The position numbers were made by a program, and so were the translations under genes. The notes under the pieces are model-generated. The model made no database searches and was not told the DNA's origin. It was given only the letters and a program-made list of their open reading frames with translations. Shown here in pieces: positions 26,971 through 36,653 of a DNA stretch of 64,000 bases; the stretch's first letter is position 1; each line of letters opens with the position of its first letter. Source of the DNA: Terriglobia bacterium (GTDB lineage: Bacteria > Acidobacteriota > Terriglobia > Terriglobales > Acidobacteriaceae); contig JAIQGF010000014.1 of the NCBI GenBank assembly GCA_020072845.1, forward strand, positions 124,001-188,000, given 5' to 3'.

Positions 26971-27390
26971 ATGCTGCAGCGATTCGTTGCGGGGACCGCA
27001 ATTGCAGCGGTGGGAATTGCGTGCGGAGCGCTCGCCATTCTCCTCGTGCCTACCGTGCCAGTGCAGAGGAGCTACCTGCTTCCGCTCTTCTGGTGCTTCG
27101 CGCCGCTCGCGTGGGGTATATGGGCGATGCTGGCGCCGCGCTCCTGGGTCCCACGGAGGCTGCCGGTCTGGGGAGCGATCCTGGGACTCATCGCCGGCAC
27201 GCTCGCGGCGTTCGTGCTCGATATGCCCGCGCGGATCCTGGGCCAACCCGTGCCGGCCGCACTCCGCGGAGTAGGCGTAGCGGTGATCGTGGCGTTCTAT
27301 TACCTCTTGTGGATGCTGGTGCGTGCTGTCTATCGGGCACTCGGACCAACCGACTCAGCCGCGCCGAAGTCCTTCACCACCGCGGCCTAA
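26971..27390 (+). CDS. Four-helix membrane protein
   Basis: A 139-residue hydrophobic protein with about four transmembrane helices: residues 5-24, 32-52, 62-80 and 95-118. GGAGGT stands just before ATG 26971, favouring it over the ATG 12 bases upstream. No family recognised. Confidence 0.65.
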   Translation: MLQRFVAGTAIAAVGIACGALAILLVPTVPVQRSYLLPLFWCFAPLAWGIWAMLAPRSWVPRRLPVWGAILGLIAGTLAAFVLDMPARILGQPVPAALRGVGVAVIVAFYYLLWMLVRAVYRALGPTDSAAPKSFTTAA

Positions 27391-27630
27391 GATCGGTTTC
27401 ACCAGCTGCAAATCCTCCCGGCGGTGGGATTTTGGCCCACAGCTCAGCAGCTCGCAGTCGAGGCAATTATTGCGCTTCGCATGCACGCCCGGTTGCTTCC
27501 AAGGGCCAATTTGGGAACACCTTGCTTAGCGCGTCGCGCATTCCTTTTCGGTCCGACGCAAAAAATCGGCCAGCCAGGGCGAGTTGGCCCAGCCGGCCTG
27601 TTATGTCTTAGGTTCCCCGGAGAAACGAAC

Positions 27631-28317
27631 TCACCTACTTCTTCGGATGATCTTGGAGCTCTTGCGGACGCCACGAGCGACAACCGCCGATGTACTCTCA
27701 CTTGTTTCGGTCGTCAGCAGGGGCTCTGCCAGGGGAGCGCCGTTCTTAACCAAATCAGTCTTGATTTGTACCTTCTGATTCGCCAGCGGATTGATATCCG
27801 TCTCAAAAGTCTGGTAGCCGGGAAGGGCAATCCTGATCTGATGTGCTCCTGGCGCGATCAGCATGCCTCGACCCGCGCCCTTGAACTCACCCACATGGCC
27901 CACGAAAAGACCGTCCATGAAAACCGCAGCCCTCGATGGGTCGACATCGAGTTTGACTTCGGCCGTCACATTTGGCATCGGTCCTGTGGGTGCATTCGTC
28001 ATGCGTACGAGAACGACTTGCTTCTGCCCGGGCTGAACAAGTACTTTTGCCGTGAAATCCTGGTAGCCGTCCTGGCGCACTACAATGTCGTGGTCGCCAG
28101 GCAATAGCAGGACCTTCTTCGATCCCTTGAGTTCCTTCAAGTAGCCCACGTATTGTCCATCAACCCAAACGCCGGATGTCTTTTCGACATGGGAGATTCC
28201 TTTAAACTCAATCTCTCCCATGACCGCGTTTTCGGCGTACATAGTGAGGGCCAGAAGCAGAGTGGGGATCAGAAGCATCGCCCACCGTAGTGGATGCATT
28301 GTCCGGAGTATTTTCAT
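27631..28317 (-). CDS. Secreted protein with two PEGA repeats
   Basis: A 228-residue protein with an N-terminal signal or anchor (residues about 10-28). It has two PEGA-type beta repeats: GVWVDGQYVGYLKELKGSK with HDIVVRQDGYQDF, and AAVFMDGLFVGHVGEFKG with HQIRIALPGYQTF. A perfect AAAGGAGGT ribosome-binding site lies 4 bases before ATG 28317. PEGA domains are common on acidobacterial envelope proteins and probably bind surface polymers. The Ser/Arg-rich tail is not a known domain. The 240 bases downstream to 27390 hold no gene. Confidence 0.8.
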   Translation of the reverse strand: MKILRTMHPLRWAMLLIPTLLLALTMYAENAVMGEIEFKGISHVEKTSGVWVDGQYVGYLKELKGSKKVLLLPGDHDIVVRQDGYQDFTAKVLVQPGQKQVVLVRMTNAPTGPMPNVTAEVKLDVDPSRAAVFMDGLFVGHVGEFKGAGRGMLIAPGAHQIRIALPGYQTFETDINPLANQKVQIKTDLVKNGAPLAEPLLTTETSESTSAVVARGVRKSSKIIRRSR

Positions 28318-28516
28318 CGTTACCTCCTTTCCCAGGTGGGAGTGGTGCAATACGCTTGCCAGCCTTTGTAAGTCATTCCATTGAAACAACCTCCGTCAAG
28401 GACGCGCCTTCACTGGGTGGAAAGAATGTTCGGGCTACGGTAAGAATTGCAAGTCGCCCCTGTGCAGACATGTGCCAACAACACTGCGGCCACGCACCCG
28501 CTATAAGAATGCGGAT

Positions 28517-28665
28517 GAAACCACAGCGGCCAAAACTAACCAATCCCACCACTCAATTTTTTTCAGTTTCCTCCTGGGCGGGACATACAATTCGAGAACC
28601 GCGGCGAAAACAAACCATTCCCACCACTTCACTCTCAGTTCCCTGTTGCCCGGGTCAGACAATTC
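28517..28665. repeat. Imperfect tandem repeat, units of 77 and 72 bases
   Basis: Two units (28517-28593 and 28594-28665) share GA.AACC.C.GCGG, then CCA.TCCCACCACT, CAGTT.CC, GGG and end in ACAATTC. They lie in the roughly 470-base gap between the PEGA and SYLF genes, which otherwise contains no gene. Such units recur in acidobacterial intergenic DNA. Function unknown. Confidence 0.6.
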
Positions 28666-28735
28666 ACGCTTAGCCATCGCTGTGATCCATCCATGAAGAA
28701 AGGCGCGCCACGGTTGATGGTCTTGGAGTCAAGCG

Positions 28736-28779
28736 ATTGTGCGTGTCCAGCGAGCGGCGTCGCTTTGGACACGCACAAT
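28736..28779. terminator. Strong 18-bp hairpin after the SYLF gene
   Basis: ATTGTGCGTGTCC pairs perfectly with GGACACGCACAAT. A two-base bulge and a further AGCGA/TCGCT pairing then close on a GCGGCG loop. It begins 10 bases after the SYLF stop codon. No T-run follows on the minus strand, so it may stabilise the transcript end rather than act as an intrinsic terminator. Confidence 0.5.
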
Positions 28780-28789
28780 GTCCCAGCGG

Positions 28790-29491
28790 CTACTGGTTGC
28801 TTGCCTGTTCGGCCCGTGTATACTGCCCGATTTCTTTCAGCAGCGGCTCCGCAGCTTCAGGCACTTTCACGGAGCCATTAAGGATCTCCCGCCGATTGAC
28901 ATTCCCCCCATACATGGCATGGTTTCCGCTGTGGTCGGCCTGGACAACGGCGCCATCCAGGCTGACGCCGGCGAACAAGCCCTTACTGCGAGAATAAGTC
29001 AGGATTTCCGCATTCATCTTGGCATCCGTAGCGGCGGCCGCATGCCGACCGACTGGGCCGGCGGCTGCGGTTGCATCGGCGCCGATTTTAAACTTATCGC
29101 TGAGCAGGCTTCGCAAACCCTTCTCATTCCTGAAAATCATCACGACGTCGGTGGACGAAGCGCCAATCTGGAAACCGACGCTGCCGCCGCCGAGGGCGAC
29201 AAACAAGGGACTGCTCCAACCCTCAGCCGTGCGACAGGTTGCTATCCCCTTGCCATAGTTCCCACCAACGACAAACGCGGCCTTCTTTTCCCCGGGAATG
29301 ATGGCGATACATTTTGCCGACTCCAACAATTCCTGGGGGATCGCTTTGTCCGGGGTCGCCATGATCTCGCGAAAGACTTGCGTAGCATCTTGGATTCGTT
29401 CGATGTCGTCGCTGCGTCCGGAACTGGCGAACGCAGAAGAAACCAGCGCCACAAAAAAGACAACCGCGATCATGATTCGCTTCATCATCAC
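28790..29491 (-). CDS. Secreted SYLF (Ysc84) lipid-binding domain protein
   Basis: A 233-residue protein with a Sec signal peptide ending near SSAFASS. The rest is a single SYLF domain: CIAIIPGEKKAAFVVGG, GWSSPLFVALGGGSVGFQIG, TDVVMIFRNEKGL and GLFAGVSLDGAVV. SYLF domains bind membranes and lipids. In bacteria they are periplasmic proteins of unsettled role. GGAGGT precedes the first ATG by 6 bases. Confidence 0.88.
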   Translation of the reverse strand: MMMKRIMIAVVFFVALVSSAFASSGRSDDIERIQDATQVFREIMATPDKAIPQELLESAKCIAIIPGEKKAAFVVGGNYGKGIATCRTAEGWSSPLFVALGGGSVGFQIGASSTDVVMIFRNEKGLRSLLSDKFKIGADATAAAGPVGRHAAAATDAKMNAEILTYSRSKGLFAGVSLDGAVVQADHSGNHAMYGGNVNRREILNGSVKVPEAAEPLLKEIGQYTRAEQASNQ

Positions 29492-29687
29492 GAAACCTCC
29501 ATTTCTTGATCCCGCCTCTCTCTGCTCTGAATGTGCTTCCAGCCAGGCAAGAGGACGGCGTAACAGCGATTCGTCGAGCAGTTCTCAGCCCGGTTGGGGG
29601 AGAGGCGGCCTGCCCTGCGAACTGCTCGACATCTTCGCTCTGCGCAGCGAAACCTGTTCCGAGCCAGCGCGTAACGTGATTGCTGTT

Positions 29688-30551
29688 CTACTGCGCCTGC
29701 GCCACCATCTCTTTGGGAGTGCTCACGTAGCCGCTGACCTTGCCCTTGTCAACCGTGAACACGACCACCTCGTAGAGCCCCCGGTCACGTCCGGTGTAAA
29801 ACTGCAAGGGCTCAAACATGGTGCGATCTTTTTTCTCGATGACACGATCGTCCGCCACCACATTGAGGGTGTACTTGCTGCGTTTGGGATCCACTTTCTT
29901 GAGTTGCAAGCTGATGTTGGAGACCCGCGCCGGGACTTGTCCTTTCACCAAGGTCAATTCGTAATAGCTACGCTCCCCGCGGCGCCGCAGAAGATCCAGG
30001 TCCTGCCGCGTGTGCGCGATCAGGCCGCTCTGCACACCCAGGTCGCCGACAGTTTGTTCGAGCTTGTTCTTGGTTCCTTGCAGGTCTGACTTGGTAGCGT
30101 CGACATCGGTCTTTACGCTACCCACTTCGGTTCTCACGCTGCCCACCTCGGTCTTCACTCCGTCGATCTGCTCTTTCTGCTCCTTCTCCGAGGCTTTCTG
30201 TTGCTGCTGCAGTTGGGCGGTGCGTTCATCCAGTTGTCTTCCGGTCATACCCAGCGTCTGGGCCAGGGCGTCGGTGGAAGCCCGCATGGTCGAGTCCGTG
30301 GAATCGAGATGCTGGTTGAGTTTCTCCTGGGTCGCAGCCGTGGCGGTTTGAGCCGCCTCCAGCTTGCCGATGCGCCCGCGCGCTTCGAACATCAGAAACA
30401 GTGAAGCCAGCACATAGACGCTGGCTATGCTGGCGATCACCAGCCGCGCGGTTTTCATGCCGCTGCCGGTCTTCGGGGAAGAATCATGCTCAGACGTCTT
30501 CGGAGAAGAATCATGCTCAGACATCTTCGGGGGAGGATCGTACTCCGACAT
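29688..30551 (-). CDS. Membrane-anchored coiled-coil protein
   Basis: A 287-residue protein beginning at ATG 30551 (AGAGGT about 8 bases upstream). The N-terminus carries three short tandem copies of a MSEYDPPPK/MSEHDSSPK/TSEHDSSPK unit. One membrane helix follows (about residues 34-55), then a long coiled coil to about residue 195 with repeated TEVGSV[RK]TEVGSVKT units, then a C-terminal globular domain ending VSGYVSTPKEMVAQ. It probably spans the periplasm or connects membrane to wall. No enzymatic motif. Function unknown. Confidence 0.7.
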   Translation of the reverse strand: MSEYDPPPKMSEHDSSPKTSEHDSSPKTGSGMKTARLVIASIASVYVLASLFLMFEARGRIGKLEAAQTATAATQEKLNQHLDSTDSTMRASTDALAQTLGMTGRQLDERTAQLQQQQKASEKEQKEQIDGVKTEVGSVRTEVGSVKTDVDATKSDLQGTKNKLEQTVGDLGVQSGLIAHTRQDLDLLRRRGERSYYELTLVKGQVPARVSNISLQLKKVDPKRSKYTLNVVADDRVIEKKDRTMFEPLQFYTGRDRGLYEVVVFTVDKGKVSGYVSTPKEMVAQAQ

Positions 30552-30923
30552 GGTGTCTACCTCTCTGTGGTCAGATTTAGTCAACAGCTTTGAACCTGCC
30601 AAAACGTTCCAGTCGGACATAGTGAAATGCAGGCCAGTTGCCACAATGGCAATGAAAGCTGAAACTGATTGTGGAGACAGACACTTATTTCGGGCGGCCC
30701 ACGATTTCACTTCCGCTCGCCATGAAAAACTTACCCGTATGGAGCGGTGGCCCTGCATTTCTGTCCCAGTGAACAGAGGATAAATAGGTAAAAAGTTCCG
30801 TCGCCGCTGGGCTGCCTTTGACCCGACTTCCCGCGAACTACATCATTGCCGCGGTTGCAGTTATCTATCGGATCTGCGAGGTGGCATGCAAAATGCAAAT
30901 GCACTCTCCGAGGTATGTGGACC
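30552..30923. other. Intergenic region, nothing recognisable
   Basis: About 370 bases between the coiled-coil gene and a small plus-strand frame. Base composition is less GC-rich than its neighbours. I see no RNA gene, terminator with T-run or clear repeat. It must hold the promoter of the coiled-coil gene. Confidence 0.5.
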
Positions 30924-31073
30924 ATGAATCCAACTTACTACACTGTGACGCGCTTTCTGTGGAGTGTCGCTTACAAGAGTGAGGTTTGGTTTCGTCTCAT
31001 TTATGAGCGTACCTATTTACCGGAACGCGGTTTGTATCGTGACAAGTTAGTCCACGCGGAAATCGTCCAGTAG
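30924..31073 (+). CDS. Possible small aromatic-rich protein
   Basis: A 49-residue frame with a GAGGT about 10 bases before ATG 30924. The product is rich in Tyr, Trp, Phe and Arg (YKSEVWFRLIYERTY). No family is recognised. The call rests on the ribosome-binding site and an unusual but protein-like composition. Confidence 0.35.
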   Translation: MNPTYYTVTRFLWSVAYKSEVWFRLIYERTYLPERGLYRDKLVHAEIVQ

Positions 31074-31128
31074 TTCAAGGGCATTGACGCGTGTCGAACT
31101 TTGAATCGAGAGCGGGAGGTGTCTGCAA

Positions 31129-31480
31129 ATGAAGATGCCAAGATGGAGCTACATCGCACTCGTTGCCCCCCTTGCAATAGCCTTGGGGTTCGCAGGCAAA
31201 ACTCTGGCCGCAAAGCCCAAGATGGTGACGGTCCCACAGAATGGGGTCATCGAGGTGAGGCTCGACCAGGCACCCGGTGGGAAGGCGCTACAGGTGGCAT
31301 GAAGGTTATTGGACCCGGCCACCGTACGCGGGAGCTCATTGGGTGGCACCTCATCATGATGGAGAGCGGTTCTTCAACGGTTACTGGGACGGAGATCGCG
31401 GCCGGTTTGAACATGACCACCGCTGGGACCGCGACCGGGACCGTGACCGGGACCGCGACCGCGACCACGACCGCCGCTAG
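31129..31480 (+). pseudogene. Frameshifted secreted WxxGxW-repeat protein
   Basis: A signal peptide (MKMPRWSYIALVAP, then cleavage near KTLAAK) opens in one frame after GGAGGT and stops at a TGA about 170 bases on. The next frame at once continues RYRWHEGYWTRPPYAG and HWVAPHHDGERFFNGYWDG, then a (Asp-Arg)n tail. That is the W-x-x-G-x-W pattern of small secreted acidobacterial proteins. The break lies near 31265-31295. It is either a real frameshift or a base error. It overlaps the molybdoenzyme chaperone gene by 4 bases, tail to tail. Confidence 0.55.
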
Positions 31481-32136
31481 TGGCGCATGACCGGCGGACC
31501 CGCCTTCGCGGTATTGCTGACTTCATCGCGCCGGTCCTGCAGGAATGCCGCGAGCAGAATCGTGAGCGGACCGAAGGCAGAGGGAGAATTGTTATTCAGC
31601 TTGGCAGCGGCTGTGGGCACCCAATTCAGCAGGTGGCGGCCGAGAAAATCTGCTTCGAGCTTTGCGAGACTATGGCGGGTGGCAAGATCCTGCGCATTCT
31701 CCAAGGTGTAGTGCACAGCAGCCAGGAATTCCAGTTGGGTGATGAGGTAATCGGGAACGGCACAGCTTGCATCCCATCTGAGCCCGAGTGCGTCGTAAAA
31801 CCATGTGTTCTCGAGCGCGATCTCTTGCGCGGGCCTGGTCTTGTCATGCGCTGATTCGAAAAGAGGTACCGGAGGCTCGGGAATGCCAACATCGAAGAGC
31901 GCGATGTACGTCGCTTCGTATTCCTCGTAGTTCTTGAACCAGGTGAGGTCCGGGGAGTCTCCCGCGCAGCGTAATTGCTGCCACAGGCCGGCAAGCGCGT
32001 CCTTCAACGCCGGCTGCGCGAGTGTGTCGAAGCGCTCGGGTGACGGCTGCGAGAACACGAAGGCGAAGAATCTGTACAGATCGAGGCCTGCCCAATCAAG
32101 TTTCGCAGGTGCGCGGGATTCGCCGGCTACTGTCAT
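31477..32136 (-). CDS. TorD/NarJ-type molybdoenzyme chaperone
   Basis: A 219-residue cytoplasmic chaperone of the TorD/DmsD/NarJ superfamily. It is expected to bind the Tat signal of the alpha subunit and help insert the molybdenum cofactor. Recognisable are LDLYRFFAFVFSQPSPERF at the N-terminus, YEATYIALFDVGIPEPPVPL (the E-Y-x-x-L-F signature region with P-x-P-x-x-x), and LEADFLGRHLLNWVP. ATG 32136 follows GAGGAG. It starts 7 bases after the gamma gene, closing the operon. Confidence 0.85.
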   Translation of the reverse strand: MTVAGESRAPAKLDWAGLDLYRFFAFVFSQPSPERFDTLAQPALKDALAGLWQQLRCAGDSPDLTWFKNYEEYEATYIALFDVGIPEPPVPLFESAHDKTRPAQEIALENTWFYDALGLRWDASCAVPDYLITQLEFLAAVHYTLENAQDLATRHSLAKLEADFLGRHLLNWVPTAAAKLNNNSPSAFGPLTILLAAFLQDRRDEVSNTAKAGPPVMRH

Positions 32137-32143
32137 GAACTCC

Positions 32144-32866
32144 TCACTGCAATACCTGCCATACGGAAAAGTATTTTCTCCCGTCGCGATCCTTCTGGCT
32201 GCCATTCCAGATGGCAAAAGCCAACGGCGTGCCTGCCGGCAGATCGGGCAACTCAATCGCCACCGTCCAGCGGCCCTTCTCGTTTGCGGCGTGGGCCGCG
32301 AATGAGGCTCCGGTCCGGCGCGTAGTACCGCGTCCAGCCGCCTCCATCAGCATGGGACCGCGCGCGGCGTTCCAGTAATAGATCTGCACGGGATCATCCG
32401 TGTCACCCATTTGCAGCGAAGGCGTCACAGCACCCGGCTTTGTCGGGAACATGACGGCGGCCGCGTCGAAGAATCTGTCATCGGCTTCGGTGGGGAGCTT
32501 GCGAAAGCGCGTCTCGGGGGGCGTGTTCGGGACGTCGGGCAGCGCGGCGCTGTCGTGGGTTCGATCGGCCCACGACATCTGCACCAGCACTTTGCCGCCG
32601 GCGCGCGCGACTCGCACCTCCAGTACTGGGATTTCCAGAGATGCCGGCTCGTCGGTGTCGTACAACGGGGGCGTGCGGTTCAGGCTGATCCGGTGGGCGG
32701 AAACCTGCCCCCACAATGCCGGGTCGTTGAGGAGCACGTCGGCCGTTGCCGACAGTGACGTTGCGTTCAGCGTCTGACCGGCCGGCGCCTTGCCGGCCTG
32801 CGCACCGGCGATCGTACTGGTTGCAAGTACGACCACGAGAAGCAACGTCACTCGATTCGTTCGCAT
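32144..32866 (-). CDS. Heme b-binding gamma subunit, ethylbenzene dehydrogenase-type
   Basis: A 240-residue secreted protein (Sec signal ending around TIAGAQA) of the type II DMSO-reductase gamma family (EbdC, DdhC, SerC, ClrC). These subunits bind one heme b through Met and Lys and pass electrons between the beta subunit and periplasmic cytochromes. Family stretches are VSAHRISLNRTPP, VLVQMSWADRTHD (with a candidate Met), AAVMFPTKPGAV and the C-terminal WNGSQKDRDGRKYFSVWQ with candidate Lys. It marks the enzyme as periplasmic rather than NarI-anchored. Confidence 0.85.
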   Translation of the reverse strand: MRTNRVTLLLVVVLATSTIAGAQAGKAPAGQTLNATSLSATADVLLNDPALWGQVSAHRISLNRTPPLYDTDEPASLEIPVLEVRVARAGGKVLVQMSWADRTHDSAALPDVPNTPPETRFRKLPTEADDRFFDAAAVMFPTKPGAVTPSLQMGDTDDPVQIYYWNAARGPMLMEAAGRGTTRRTGASFAAHAANEKGRWTVAIELPDLPAGTPLAFAIWNGSQKDRDGRKYFSVWQVLQ

Positions 32867-32875
32867 GGCAGTCTC

Positions 32876-33877
<1,002 letters not shown>

Positions 33878-33887
33878 GGCTGCCCCC

Positions 33888-36653
33888 TCAGACCTTTGCC
33901 TTCTCGATTTCCACTTTGATGTCGCGATTGTTGCCGGTCGGCCCCCAGTAGTTCAGCCGGAAATTGACGTGTCCATACTTGCCGATGAGCTGCGTGGGTT
34001 TGATCTTGATGTAAGTGAGCGACTGCCAGCCGCCCTGCTGGAAGCCGAGGTACTTCTCCCAGCCGTGATACATGGTCACGCGGCCCCGTTTCTCTCCCGG
34101 CAGAATCTGCAGGCGGCAGACGCACTGGCCGACGTCGTTATGGATGCGCACCCAGTCGTTGTCTCGCAGGCCGCGTTTGCGGGCGTCGTCGGGATGCATG
34201 TAGACGATGGGGCCACCGCGCTGCAACCGCAGCATCGCCCGGTGGTCACGCCAGGTGGAATGGATGGACCAGCGCCCGTGCGGAGTGTTCCAGTAGAGCG
34301 GATACTTCTCCGGCACCGGTTCCTTGAAGGTGGGCAGCGCCTCACCCAACTCCAGGCACCAGGGATGATCGATGTAGAACTGCTGCCGCCCGGTGAGGGT
34401 GCGCCATGGCCGCTTCTTCTCCAGTTGGTGCTTGAACGGCGTGTAGGCGATGCCGTCCTCGATGTCGCTGTTCCATGACTCCGGGTCGGTGGCGACAAAG
34501 CGGTGCGGCTTCTCCTGCAAATGCTGGTAGTTCATGCCTTTGGTCTCAACCGCGTTGGCGAGGATGAAGTTGGCCGCTTGCTCGTCGGTGAGGATGGTTC
34601 CTTTACCCGTCCAGTCGTGCGCCAACTGCGTGAAGTCGCGGTTCCAGTCGAAGGCATCGTCGTGGAAGGGCTTCAGACCCTGCTTGGTGGCCAGCTCCGC
34701 CATCTTCTCGGCCAGGGCGTGGAAGATGTCCCAGTCCGTCTTGCTCTCGAACAACGGTTCGAGCGCTTTGCCGAAGGGATGGATGTAGCTGTGGCAATCG
34801 GTGGTGTTGATGTCCACCTTCTCGTAGTAGCTGGCGGCGGGCAACACGACATCGGAATAGAGCGCCGTGGTGTCCATGCGGTAGTTGATGTCCACGATCA
34901 GGTCGAGATCGCGCCACAGCGATGACTCCAGGATCTCGTTGCCCTTGGCCTGATTGAGATAGTTGGCGCGCCACACAATGAAGGCGCGCGGCTTGCGGCC
35001 GCCCTTGGGCCACAGCGGCATCCACCCATTCTTCACCGATTCCTGGATGTACCAATCGATGGGCTTGCCGTTGTAGAGGTGCGGATCCTTGCTGGTGGAG
35101 TGGACGTAGCTCCACAGCGTGGTGTTCTGGAAGCGTTGCTTCTTGCGTCCTTCGGGGAAGGCAAGCTGAAAGAAACCATGCTCCGGCCAGACGCGTTCCT
35201 GGCCCACGTAATGGTTGAAGCCGCCGCCGTTCTTGCCCACGTTGCCGGTGAGCACCACCAGCAGGATGAATGAGCGGTTGATCAGGTCATTGTGGAACCA
35301 GTGGTTCGTCCCCGCGCCGTGGATGATCATCGCGGGTTTGCGTGTTCCTAATTCTTTGGCGAACAACTCGATTTCGTGTGCCGGCAGTCCGGTGCGCGCG
35401 GCTACTTTGTCCAGCGTGTACTGGGCCAGCTCTTTCTTGAGCATCTCGAAAACGGTGGTGACCTCGACGGTCTTCCCATTCGCAAGCTGCACGCTGAAGT
35501 TCCCCGTCAGAGCGGGATCGACGCCGTTGAGCTGGATCGTCTTCTGTTCCGAGCCCATGGACCCGGGTGCCGGTACGGCGCGCTGTTGTCGCGCGTCCCA
35601 GACGTAAAAGACATCCTCTTTGCCCTTAGCCTCGAGGTCCGATTGGCGCAAAAAACGCTTCGTGCCGGATAACACAAGCAGCGGCAGGTCGGTCTGCTCT
35701 TTCACGTAGGGAACATCGATCAGGTTCTGCTCGATGAGAAGCCGCGCCACCCCCAAAGCAAGAATGCCGTCCGTGCCCGGATTGATCTGCCAGTAGAGGT
35801 CGGCGTGCGTGGCGCTGGAGTTGTAATCGGGCGAGATGCAGACGATCTTGGCGCCGTTGTAGCGAGCTTCGTAGGCGAAGTGGGCGTCGGGAATGCGCGT
35901 CTGCGAAATGTTCGAGCCCCACAGCACGATGTACTTGGAGTTGAACCAGTCGGCGCACTCGCAAGCCTCGGTTTGCACGCCCCAAGTAAGCGGCTCGCCC
36001 GGCGGCAGATCGCAGTACCAGTCATAGAAGGAAAGGAATACTCCCCCGATGTAGTTTGCCAGGCGCGATCCCGCGCAGAAGCTGACCGGACTCATGGCCG
36101 GGATCACGCTAAAGAACGTGTTGGTGTCCGGCCCATAGTTGTAGATGTTGTCGAGCAGTTTCCCGGCGACCAGCGTGAGAGCTTCGTCCCAGGTGGCCCG
36201 ACGCCACTTGCCTTCGCCGCGCTCCCCGGTGCGGATCAGCGGATAGCGCAACCTCTGCGGACTGTACACATACTCGACGAAGCAGCCGCCCTTCTGGCAT
36301 CCGCGCGGGTTGTAATCGGGCAGGTCCTGGCTGATGCGCGGATAATCCGCCGCCTGTTCTTCGCGTACCATCACGCCGTTGCGGACATAGACTTTCCATG
36401 AGCAGGAACCGGTGCAATTGGCGGAGTGCGTCGAGCGAACTACTTTGTCCCAGGTCCAGATCTTGCGATAGAAGTCCTCCCAGCCGCGGTAGGGATAACT
36501 GCGGAGAGGGTCGAAGTCGCCGACGAGCGTAGTGAGAACCGGCTTCTCTTTGCGGGAACAGCCAGGGATCGCTAGTGCCGCCGCCGTCATGGCGGCGGTC
36601 TGAAGGAAGGTGCGCCGCGACCGCTGGTTGTCCGACTTGTCCTTATTGGTCAT
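33888..36653 (-). CDS. Catalytic alpha subunit, type II DMSO-reductase family (nitrate-reductase-like)
   Basis: A 921-residue bis-MGD enzyme. The twin-arginine motif RSRRTFLQ is followed by a hydrophobic run ending AIPGC, possibly a lipobox. The FS0 cluster ligands are in HSANCTGSCSW and YNPRGCQKGG (His plus three Cys, the Nar/Ebd pattern). The Mo-ligand Asp is in FYDWYCDLPPGEP. Later blocks are WGSNISQTRIPDAHF and VVLPAASYYEK. Substrate cannot be fixed by eye: nitrate, chlorate, selenate or a hydrocarbon are all used by this clade. Gene order with Rieske and cytochrome b resembles archaeal-type periplasmic nitrate reductase operons. The start overlaps the upstream stop (ATGA). Confidence 0.9.
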   Translation of the reverse strand: MTNKDKSDNQRSRRTFLQTAAMTAAALAIPGCSRKEKPVLTTLVGDFDPLRSYPYRGWEDFYRKIWTWDKVVRSTHSANCTGSCSWKVYVRNGVMVREEQAADYPRISQDLPDYNPRGCQKGGCFVEYVYSPQRLRYPLIRTGERGEGKWRRATWDEALTLVAGKLLDNIYNYGPDTNTFFSVIPAMSPVSFCAGSRLANYIGGVFLSFYDWYCDLPPGEPLTWGVQTEACECADWFNSKYIVLWGSNISQTRIPDAHFAYEARYNGAKIVCISPDYNSSATHADLYWQINPGTDGILALGVARLLIEQNLIDVPYVKEQTDLPLLVLSGTKRFLRQSDLEAKGKEDVFYVWDARQQRAVPAPGSMGSEQKTIQLNGVDPALTGNFSVQLANGKTVEVTTVFEMLKKELAQYTLDKVAARTGLPAHEIELFAKELGTRKPAMIIHGAGTNHWFHNDLINRSFILLVVLTGNVGKNGGGFNHYVGQERVWPEHGFFQLAFPEGRKKQRFQNTTLWSYVHSTSKDPHLYNGKPIDWYIQESVKNGWMPLWPKGGRKPRAFIVWRANYLNQAKGNEILESSLWRDLDLIVDINYRMDTTALYSDVVLPAASYYEKVDINTTDCHSYIHPFGKALEPLFESKTDWDIFHALAEKMAELATKQGLKPFHDDAFDWNRDFTQLAHDWTGKGTILTDEQAANFILANAVETKGMNYQHLQEKPHRFVATDPESWNSDIEDGIAYTPFKHQLEKKRPWRTLTGRQQFYIDHPWCLELGEALPTFKEPVPEKYPLYWNTPHGRWSIHSTWRDHRAMLRLQRGGPIVYMHPDDARKRGLRDNDWVRIHNDVGQCVCRLQILPGEKRGRVTMYHGWEKYLGFQQGGWQSLTYIKIKPTQLIGKYGHVNFRLNYWGPTGNNRDIKVEIEKAKV

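Noticed and set aside
31420-31480. Short GACCGG/GACCGC repeats as a possible regulatory array
   Set aside because: They encode the Asp-Arg tail of the frameshifted secreted protein.
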